DNA of 64,000 nt from Blautia sp. Marseille-P3201T (GTDB lineage: Bacteria; Bacillota; Clostridia; Lachnospirales; Lachnospiraceae): contig NZ_LT635469.1 in assembly GCF_900120295.1 (NCBI RefSeq), positions 62,001-126,000 of the forward strand, read 5' to 3'. Under the pieces are notes generated by a model. That model did no database searches, was not told the origin of the DNA, and worked only from the letters and a program-made list of their open reading frames with translations. A program made the translations under genes and the position numbers. Shown one piece after another: positions 57,675 through 64,000 of the stretch; the first letter of the stretch is position 1; each line of letters begins with the position of its first letter.

Positions 57675-59447
57675 TCAATATTCCATAAGCAGATATTTTT
57701 TTACTACAGGAAAAGGTGCAGGACCTATTTCTAAAATATTTTTGTGAAATTTTTTTAGGTCGAAGGCATCTCCCTCCAGTTCACGAACAGTATTTTCTAA
57801 AGAAGAAAAGTTTAAAAAGCCCAGATAATATTTTAAATAGTTTGCAGGGTTTTCCACAATATATTGGAAGATTTCACGGCAGGTTTCTGATGTTGTCACA
57901 CCGAAAGAAGATAAAATTTCTGTGACAGCGGAAAAATCCCACCCTTTATCATGAATACCAATATCAAGGATAGAATACAAGCAAAGGCTGATACAGCGGT
58001 TCAGGCGAAGAAATTCCATGTAGGCGGGAGCGATATTTAAAAATTCTGCTCCATAGCCATAGGCGCGATTTTCCACAAAAGTTGCCCAGCCTTCTATATA
58101 ACCGCTGCAGCTAAGGCAGCTCCGAATGGGGGAAGTGTTTTGGCTTCCAAAATAGAGTGTCTGATACATGTGACCGGGAAAGCCTTCATGTGCCAAGGTG
58201 GTAAAAAGTTCAGGACAGGAAACAGAAGAACCTTTATTAATATAAATAGTGTTAGGGGTAAGTGTATCTATAGGCGGTATGAGATAGAAAGCAGGACTTG
58301 AAAATTCTTCCATTGCTTCTGGAACGTATTTTACTTCATAATCAGACATAGTGAGAGATGGGAAGTCTTTTGCTGTATTTTTGTGCAGATAAGAGAGGAT
58401 TTTTTTTGGAGAAACCATTTCTACTGTAGTTTCTGATTTTAAGTTTTTTAGTAAGTCAGGATTTTCCTGCGATAATTTTTGAATATCATCATAGTATTGT
58501 AAAAGCTGTTGATATAATTCTCTTTCGATTTTATCTATGCTTCGATAGTCGCCCACATCATTTTTTATCAGATAGGCATAATACGCTTTGCCTTTCGGAA
58601 AGTGAGAAAGACCATTTTCATTTTTGCCGGTACCTTTTAAGTTTGTGAGTTCTTGGGCTAAAAGTTTGTAAGAAGGAAAAACGGACTCTTTTAAAAGCTT
58701 TTGATGTATGTTTATGTAAGAGGAAACCTGTTTTTTATTGATTTGTTTTTCTTGCTGAAGCTTTTTTACACGTTCCTGAAACATAGTGTGCAAGTAGTTT
58801 TCTTTTTGCGTGTCTACAAAGGTATTACATTGTTGTATAATTCGATCTGCTGTTGTATCGCTCATAAAAAGGCCTTTTTCGGACTTTTCTTTTTCAAATT
58901 CAGCAATACTTTTAAAATATTCGGGCAGAGAAGAGAGTAAAGAAAAATAGTCTTTTACATCGTCAGGAGAACGAAAGGTGTATTCTGCCAGAAGTACAGG
59001 AAGCTGGGCCTGAATTCCCAGATTTGGTCCAAGGGGTTCTTCAAGTAAAAAGTCATCTGCAACGGAAAGCTGTGTGGCAACAGAAAGTTTTAAAATATCG
59101 TAGATAATCTGATGTTCTCTGGAAAGTTTTTTTGATGAAAAAGAAGAAAGCTTTTTTTGTAATTCCTGAAGAGACTCTTTTCTTTCTATAAAGCTTTCCG
59201 GTGACATATTTCCCAGACTGATGGTATTTTCTTTTATACCATATTTTTCAGGTTCTGCCAGAGTATAATGTAGATTTAAAGTATTAGAGGATAGTTCCTC
59301 TTCAAAAAGTTTATCTGTAAAGCGTTCAAAACGTACATCAGGGGAAAAAACATGAGTTTTTAAGCAGAAAAAACAGAGGCCGGAAAGAAAGAAAAGTATA
59401 GCACTCCAAAGGAAGATGCGGCATTTCTTTGAAAAGAATTTTTTCAA
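57675..59447 (-). CDS. DUF885-family protein (membrane-anchored, zinc-protease-like)
   Basis: This 590-aa protein has an N-terminal signal anchor (about 11-29) and one long DUF885 domain. It carries the family's putative metal motif HEGFPGH (420-426) in LAHEGFPGHMYQTLYF, and a late block with PAYMEFLRLNR. DUF885 resembles M32-type carboxypeptidases, and some members are Zn-dependent peptidases. It would face the outside of the cell. The substrate is unknown. Confidence 0.8.
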   Translation of the reverse strand: MKKFFSKKCRIFLWSAILFFLSGLCFFCLKTHVFSPDVRFERFTDKLFEEELSSNTLNLHYTLAEPEKYGIKENTISLGNMSPESFIERKESLQELQKKLSSFSSKKLSREHQIIYDILKLSVATQLSVADDFLLEEPLGPNLGIQAQLPVLLAEYTFRSPDDVKDYFSLLSSLPEYFKSIAEFEKEKSEKGLFMSDTTADRIIQQCNTFVDTQKENYLHTMFQERVKKLQQEKQINKKQVSSYINIHQKLLKESVFPSYKLLAQELTNLKGTGKNENGLSHFPKGKAYYAYLIKNDVGDYRSIDKIERELYQQLLQYYDDIQKLSQENPDLLKNLKSETTVEMVSPKKILSYLHKNTAKDFPSLTMSDYEVKYVPEAMEEFSSPAFYLIPPIDTLTPNTIYINKGSSVSCPELFTTLAHEGFPGHMYQTLYFGSQNTSPIRSCLSCSGYIEGWATFVENRAYGYGAEFLNIAPAYMEFLRLNRCISLCLYSILDIGIHDKGWDFSAVTEILSSFGVTTSETCREIFQYIVENPANYLKYYLGFLNFSSLENTVRELEGDAFDLKKFHKNILEIGPAPFPVVKKYLLMEY

Positions 59448-59594
59448 TATAAGCTCCTTGTTAGGATATTCATTATAGTTTATGAAAAAAACTAATATGT
59501 ATGTGTATTTTACATGGAAAAGAGAAAAGCCTTGTGTTAAGATGCTGTATAGCAGGTAATAATGAGAATAGAAAAAAAGAGAGGAGAGGGCGGT

Positions 59595-60806
59595 TTGATA
59601 AGAAGAGGGATAGTGCTATGTCTGATGCTTTTGGTGGTTTTAAGCGGATGCCAAAAAGACGATAATACTCCAAACAGAAAACCGGAGGTTTCTCTGTCTG
59701 AAAATCTCTGGGATTTTGAATTTTCTATGGGAGAAGATGTGTGGAAGCTGCCACTGGAGCTTTCCAAGTGGGAAGAAAAAGGCTGGAGCTTTGAGGAAAA
59801 GCAGGAAGATACTATGCTGGAGGCGGAAACGTATATAGAGGGAGAAATTTTAAAAAATAAAGGACAGGAAATACAGGTGGATTTTGTAAATCCGGAGGGA
59901 GAGAAAAAACCACTAAAGGAATGTTATGTAGGCGGGATTTTTTTAAATTACAAATCAGAGGGTCCATGTTATCAGCTCCCGGCAGGGATTATACTGGGGG
60001 AAAGCACTATTGTGGAAGCGACGGATAAATTTGGAACACCTACAGACGAATATGAAGAAAAAGAAGATATTTATATCACATATGAATATGGAAAATATAA
60101 AGAAGCAGAGCTGGTATTTCATGCAGAAGATGAAGTATTATATCAGGTGCGGCTGAAGAATTACAGGGAACCGGAAACTGAGGAGGAGATTTCTGATGAG
60201 ATACCTCAGGCAGTAAAAGAGTATAGGACACCAGAGGAGTATCATGGAGATTTTATGGAATATGTGGTACAGTATGACAATTGCTTTTATCAAATTCCGG
60301 CACCGGTTTCCGCATTTGTGGAGAATGGCTGGAAAATTTCTGAAGAAGGTTCAGATAAGTATGTAAAAGCCGGCAGACATGGGTATGTAACACTGGAAAA
60401 GAACGGACAGTCTTTGTATGCGGTGGTAAAAAATTATGATGAAGAAACTACAGATATTCAAAACACATTTGTAACTAATCTATCGGGAGACTTTGATGTG
60501 ACGAAGGTTTCTATTGGTGTAGGTGAAGAAATTGTGTTGGGAATATCAGCAGAGGAGATGAAGGCGCGGCTGGGTGAAACTTCTTATGAGGCGAAGGAAG
60601 AAGAAAAGGGGACAGATTATTTTTTGTATTCTGATGAGAGTAAAAAGAATTTTACTCGTATATTTGTAGATAAAGAGCTGCAGCTGGTAAGGGAAATCGA
60701 AGTTTCCAACAGTCCTGAGGAACTGTATGGTGCAGAGGAAAATGAAGATGAGAAAACAAATTCCTCTGATGCCCTCTTAAATGAAGAAAAGATTACAGAA
60801 GAATAG
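59595..60806 (+). CDS. Lipoprotein of unknown function
   Basis: This protein of about 403 aa starts best at TTG 59595, with GAGGAG 8 bases upstream, giving an ideal signal peptide (MIRRG...VLSGC, lipid-carrying Cys at about 19). An ATG at 59562 would add 11 residues. The mature part is acidic, with two similar halves: the segments around NLWDFEFSMGEDVWKLPLELSKWEEKGW and NCFYQIPAPVSAFVENGWKI-type text both look like a repeated small domain. I do not recognise a named family. Confidence 0.72.
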   Translation: MIRRGIVLCLMLLVVLSGCQKDDNTPNRKPEVSLSENLWDFEFSMGEDVWKLPLELSKWEEKGWSFEEKQEDTMLEAETYIEGEILKNKGQEIQVDFVNPEGEKKPLKECYVGGIFLNYKSEGPCYQLPAGIILGESTIVEATDKFGTPTDEYEEKEDIYITYEYGKYKEAELVFHAEDEVLYQVRLKNYREPETEEEISDEIPQAVKEYRTPEEYHGDFMEYVVQYDNCFYQIPAPVSAFVENGWKISEEGSDKYVKAGRHGYVTLEKNGQSLYAVVKNYDEETTDIQNTFVTNLSGDFDVTKVSIGVGEEIVLGISAEEMKARLGETSYEAKEEEKGTDYFLYSDESKKNFTRIFVDKELQLVREIEVSNSPEELYGAEENEDEKTNSSDALLNEEKITEE

Positions 60807-60859
60807 TAAAGTTCGTTAAATATAGTAGCAAAAATCCTACGGTTGTGATATGCTTTTTA

Positions 60860-60894
60860 TTGCATAGGAAATTGCGTCCTATACAATAAAAATG
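60860..60894 (+). repeat. Structured intergenic repeat, partial copy C
   Basis: It contains only the first hairpin of copies A and B: TTGCATAGGA...TCCTATACAA followed by TAAAAATG. It lies in the galK leader, 42 bases before the start codon. Confidence 0.6.
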
Positions 60895-60936
60895 AGATTT
60901 GTTTAAACTATTAGTACCAAGGAGGATAAACGAGAG

Positions 60937-62217
60937 ATGAAAAACTCCGGAATTTTAAAAGAAGAATTATTACAGGGAAAACACAGCCAGTTATTCAAAG
61001 AGATTTATTTGGATGAAAGCATGCTGGAATATCAGAATAAAAGATATGCAGATGCAATTACAGAATTTGAAAAACTTTATGGAGAAAAAGAAGTAGAAAT
61101 TTATAGTGCACCGGGACGTAGCGAAGTGTGCGGAAACCATACAGATCACCAGCTGGGAATGGTTCTTGCCACATCTATCAATCTGGATGCCATTGCAGTA
61201 GTAAGTAAAACAGAAGGCGATATTATCCGTATTGTGTCAGAGGGATACGATATGGTAGAAGTGGACGTAAATGATTTAGAAGAAAAATATGAGGAAGAAG
61301 GAACAACAGCTGCTTTAATCCGCGGTGTTGCTGCCAGAGTAAAAGAAGAAGGATATAAAATCGGTGGTTTTGAAGCGTATGTTACCAGTGATGTGCTTAT
61401 TGGGGCAGGACTTTCCTCTTCCGCTGCATTTGAGATTATTGTAGGAACTATTTTGTCAGGTTTATTTAACGAGATGAGTATCAGCCCTGTATTCCTTGCA
61501 CAGGCAGGTCAGTTTGCAGAGAATGTGTACTTTGGAAAGCCATGCGGACTGATGGATCAGATGGCATGTTCTGTAGGTGGATTAATCCATATTGATTTCA
61601 AAAATCCGGAAGAACCTGTGGTTGAGAAAGTACCGGCAGATTTTGAAGCTTATAAATACAGTCTTTGTATCGTAGATACAAAAGCTTCTCACGCAGATCT
61701 TACAGAAGATTATGCACAGATACCGGCAGAAATGAAAAAAGTAGCTGCTTTCTTTAAAAAAGATGTGTTAAGAGAAGTGGATGAGGCTGAGTTCTTTAGT
61801 CAGATATCAGGACTGAGAAGTATTTTAGGCGATAGACCAGTGCTGCGTGCTCTTCATTTCTTTGAAGAAGAAAAACGTGTACAGGCGCAGGTAGAAGCTC
61901 TGAAACAGGGAGATTTCAAAGAATTTCTTTCTCTTGTAGAAAAATCAGGAAGTTCTTCCTTTAAATATCTCCAGAATATCTATACAAACAGAGATGTACA
62001 GAGTCAGGCAATGTCTATTGCTCTTGGTGTCAGTGAGAGTATTTTAGGAAATCACGGAGTATGTCGTGTACATGGAGGTGGTTTCGCAGGAACAATTCAG
62101 ATTTTTGTTGAAAACAGCTTTGTGGAAGAGTATAGAAAGTCTATGGATAAAGTATTTGGCAGTGGTTCTTGTCATGTATTAAAAGTACGTCAGCATGGTG
62201 GTATGCAGGTATTATAA
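60937..62217 (+). CDS. galK: Galactokinase-like GHMP kinase
   Basis: This 426-aa GHMP kinase has the galactokinase signature APGRSEVCGNHTDHQLG (58-74), phosphate loop LIGAGLSSSAAFEI (about 156-169) and GGGFAGTIQIF near the C-terminus. The usual GRVNLIGEHTDYN is changed: Glu of GEHTD is Asn67. In human GALK1 the corresponding Glu43 contacts galactose, so the substrate could differ. No galT or galE is nearby. AAGGAGG lies 11 bases before the ATG. Confidence 0.85.
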   Translation: MKNSGILKEELLQGKHSQLFKEIYLDESMLEYQNKRYADAITEFEKLYGEKEVEIYSAPGRSEVCGNHTDHQLGMVLATSINLDAIAVVSKTEGDIIRIVSEGYDMVEVDVNDLEEKYEEEGTTAALIRGVAARVKEEGYKIGGFEAYVTSDVLIGAGLSSSAAFEIIVGTILSGLFNEMSISPVFLAQAGQFAENVYFGKPCGLMDQMACSVGGLIHIDFKNPEEPVVEKVPADFEAYKYSLCIVDTKASHADLTEDYAQIPAEMKKVAAFFKKDVLREVDEAEFFSQISGLRSILGDRPVLRALHFFEEEKRVQAQVEALKQGDFKEFLSLVEKSGSSSFKYLQNIYTNRDVQSQAMSIALGVSESILGNHGVCRVHGGGFAGTIQIFVENSFVEEYRKSMDKVFGSGSCHVLKVRQHGGMQVL

Positions 62218-62236
62218 CAAAAGATAAGAAGAGATT

Positions 62237-62267
62237 AGGGAAGTCCGGAAACGGGCTTCCTTTTTTA
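62237..62267 (+). terminator. Rho-independent terminator
   Basis: GGAAG and CC pair with GG and CTTCC around a GAAA-type loop, followed by TTTTTTAT. It ends galK. Confidence 0.75.
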
Positions 62268-62426
62268 TAGTTTACATAATGAATTTTACAAAAAAGGGAC
62301 TTTATACAATGTAAAATATATATGAAATAGTCCATGTTATAATTGAAATAGTCAGAATATTCTTAAATGTAAAAATGTACAAAAAATGTCGAAAGGTTAG
62401 AAGTTGCCCACATTTTATCCTCAAAG

Positions 62427-62513
62427 TTATACACATTAAAAAATCCAATAAATATGGGAAAAGTAGAGTTATACACTAAGTTATCCACATTGTCCACAAA
62501 AAAATGTGTGGAA
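62427..62513 (+). promoter_or_regulatory. Cluster of DnaA-box-like 9-mers
   Basis: Within 87 bases there are TTATACACA (62427), TTATACACT (62469), TTATCCACA (62481, consensus DnaA box), TTGTCCACA (62490) and, on the other strand, TTCCACACA (62505-62513). The rest of 62268-62680 is AT-rich with no gene I can support. The role is unknown. Confidence 0.5.
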
Positions 62514-62691
62514 GAATATGATTTACATAATGAAATAAAGAACAAAGGTTTTGTGTACTTCTGATAAAAAGAGGGTTTTTGTAGAAAAATGTAGAAAAGA
62601 TATTGACTTTTATGAAGTCAAATTTTTAACGAACTGGGCAAGAATTAACCGAAATAACATGAAAATAAAATATATTGTCTGAAAAATAGGG

Positions 62692-62757
62692 TTTACAATA
62701 ATTTTACATATATTTAACCATTTTACGATTGGTGATTTAACAAAACTCCTTTATAGT
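62692..62757 (+). promoter_or_regulatory. PHO-box repeats and promoter of pst operon
   Basis: TTTACA (62692), TTTACA (62703) and TTAACC (62714) have an 11-base period; a further TTTAACA lies at 62736. This is the PhoP box pattern of Firmicutes (TTAACA-like direct repeats). TATAGT (62752-62757) fits a -10 box with no good -35, as in PhoP-activated promoters. Confidence 0.65.
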
Positions 62758-62815
62758 AAATGCTGTCGACGAGGAAAATGATTTGAAATTTACGATAAAA
62801 GGAGATTATTTAATT

Positions 62816-63742
62816 ATGAAGAAAAAAATATTAGCAGCAATTTTAATGGGAACAATGGTATTTAGTTTAACAGCATGTGGAAATGAAAGTACAGAGGACA
62901 CACAGGGTACAGATAAAGAAGCTTCATCAGGGACAGAAGAAAAAACAGCAGAAGCACCAAAGGGAGAAATTTCTGTAATCTCCAGAGAAGAAGGGTCAGG
63001 AACAAGAGGCGCATTCATCGAGTTATTCGGAATTGAAGAAAAGGATGACTCAGGAGAAAAAATTGATAATACAACAGAAGACGCACAGGTGACAAATAAT
63101 ACATCTGTTATGATGACAAGTGTAGCAGGTAATCCACAGGCAATCGGATATATTTCTTTAGGTTCTCTGGATGACTCTGTAAAAGCATTAAAGGTAGACG
63201 GAGCAGAAGCAACAGCAGAAAATGTAAAGAATGATACTTATAAAATCGCACGTCCTTTTAATATTGCTACCACAGAAGAGGTAAGTGAGGCAGCACAGGA
63301 CTTTATTTCTTACATTTTAAGTCAGGAAGGACAGAAAATTGTAGAAGACAATGGTTATATTTCCGTTGCAGCTGATGCTGCGGCTTATGCAGGAACAAAG
63401 CCATCCGGAAAAATTGTAGTTGCAGGTTCTTCCTCTATTACACCGGTAATGGAAAAATTAAAAGAAGGCTATGAGGCTGTAAATCCAAATGCAGAAATCG
63501 AAATTCAGCAGAGTGACTCTACAACAGGTATGGAGTCTACGATAAATGGCATCTGTGATATCGGAATGGCTTCCAGAGAATTAAAGGACTCTGAAACTGA
63601 AGCAGGATTAAAGGGACAGGAAATTGCTTTAGACGGTATTGCGGTTATTGTAAATAATGAAAACTCTATGTCAGATATTACAACAGACCAGGTAAAAGAT
63701 ATTTACACAGGTGAAATCACAGAATGGAGCGACCTTCAGTAA
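62816..63742 (+). CDS. pstS: Phosphate-binding lipoprotein PstS with circularly permuted halves
   Basis: This 308-aa protein starts at ATG 62816, after AAAGGAG; the lipobox TACG gives a lipoprotein. In ordinary PstS the segment with GSSSITPVMEKLKEGYE and IALDGIAVIV precedes the SREEGSGTR segment. Here SREEGSGTRGAF, VAGNPQAIGYISLG and SYILSQEGQKIVEDNGYISV come first (about residues 50-195), and VVAGSSSITPVMEKL, DIGMASRELKD, IALDGIAVIVNNENS and DIYTGEITEWSDLQ come second, ending the protein. Both halves of the phosphate site are present. It is followed by pstC, so it is very likely functional. Confidence 0.88.
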   Translation: MKKKILAAILMGTMVFSLTACGNESTEDTQGTDKEASSGTEEKTAEAPKGEISVISREEGSGTRGAFIELFGIEEKDDSGEKIDNTTEDAQVTNNTSVMMTSVAGNPQAIGYISLGSLDDSVKALKVDGAEATAENVKNDTYKIARPFNIATTEEVSEAAQDFISYILSQEGQKIVEDNGYISVAADAAAYAGTKPSGKIVVAGSSSITPVMEKLKEGYEAVNPNAEIEIQQSDSTTGMESTINGICDIGMASRELKDSETEAGLKGQEIALDGIAVIVNNENSMSDITTDQVKDIYTGEITEWSDLQ

Positions 63743-63762
63743 AGCGGAAAGGGATTAAGGGA

Positions 63763-64000
63763 ATGAAAAATATAAAAGAAACCGTTATGAAATATGTGTT
63801 TCTTGTGTGTGCCTGTACCTCTATTCTGGCAGTAGCATTAATCTGTATCTTCTTATTTGCCAATGGTATTCCTGCCATTGGCAAAATAGGAGTTTTTGAC
63901 TTTTTGCTGGGAGAAAGATGGAAGCCGGGAAACAATATTTACGGTATTTTACCATTTATTTTAGGCAGTATTTATGTAACTGCAGGGGCAGTTTTAATTG
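63763..64000 (+). CDS. pstC: Phosphate ABC transporter permease PstC (partial)
   Basis: The gene runs off the right edge. The first 79 residues show an N-terminal membrane helix (about 9-33), the PstC text GIPAIGKIGVFDFLLGERWKPGNNIYGILPFILGSIYVT and the start of the second helix. AAGG lies just before the ATG. It lies 20 bases after pstS. PstA and PstB are expected to follow. Confidence 0.88.
   Translation, partial: MKNIKETVMKYVFLVCACTSILAVALICIFLFANGIPAIGKIGVFDFLLGERWKPGNNIYGILPFILGSIYVTAGAVLI

Noticed and set aside
62427-62513. Origin of replication
   Set aside because: DnaA-like boxes are present, but dnaA, dnaN, rpmH and gidA-type neighbours are absent, and the flanks are galK and pst.

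Overview
The window looks like a low-GC Gram-positive chromosome of the class Clostridia, most likely a gut Lachnospiraceae (inference). Evidence: AT-rich DNA, AGGAGG-type ribosome sites, a V-type ATPase operon, spore maturation protein SpmB, ECF and MsmX-type transport genes, and many IS66/IS110/IS91-type insertion sequences. No tRNA, rRNA or CRISPR array was found.

Region 1 (1-~10116) reads as the right end of a mobile element. From left to right it holds the tail of an unidentified gene, an RloA/RloB (AbiL-like) ATPase plus Toprim-nuclease pair, an unknown 202-aa gene, and a complete retron. The retron consists of a PRTase-like effector, a winged-helix partner, an msr-msd RNA bounded by a perfect 15-bp a1/a2 repeat with its own promoter, and a retron reverse transcriptase. 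Next come an intact IS66 element (8-bp target duplication) and a large serine recombinase. Just beyond the recombinase lies the 3' remnant of a split gene, translationally coupled to a pentapeptide-repeat gene. The two defence modules are therefore probably cargo of the recombinase-driven element.

Region 2 (10.3-24.7 kb) is housekeeping: pgi, whose terminator hairpin is split by a second intact IS66; a small conserved gene; an MsmX/UgpC-type sugar-importer ATPase; a CdaR-type regulator; an aconitase-family hydratase; a 0.9-kb decayed stretch; an RluA-type pseudouridine synthase; an AI-2E/YtvI-type membrane protein; and an orphan sugar-binding lipoprotein.

Region 3 (24.8-33.7 kb) is a complete nine-gene V-type ATPase operon (G/H-I-K-E-C-F-A-B-D). 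The Na+-coordinating residues of subunit K are conserved, so it is predicted to move sodium.

Region 4 (33.7-41.1 kb) is a nucleoside/ribose salvage locus: a LacI-type regulator fused to a PfkB kinase, divergent from ribokinase and a nucleoside hydrolase. A decayed IS110 follows, and then two ECF ATPase genes, the first frameshifted. The membrane components expected between hydrolase and ATPases are absent.

Region 5 (41.1-45 kb) has a CDF-type transporter, an OGG-type DNA glycosylase and an IS91-family element between two direct copies of a ~120-bp structured intergenic repeat.

Region 6 (44.9-55.1 kb) is an export/resistance block: a TetR regulator with a palindromic operator inside its promoter, a MacB/FtsX-type ABC pair, then a BceAB-RS-like module preceded by a BceR-type box, and a CorA-like gene. 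Region 7 (55.1-64 kb) contains spmB, a membrane protein ending in a J-domain, pduL, a MarR regulator, a DUF885 protein, a lipoprotein, a galactokinase-like gene, an intergenic cluster of DnaA-box-like 9-mers and PHO-box-like repeats, a PstS whose two halves are in circularly permuted order, and the start of pstC.
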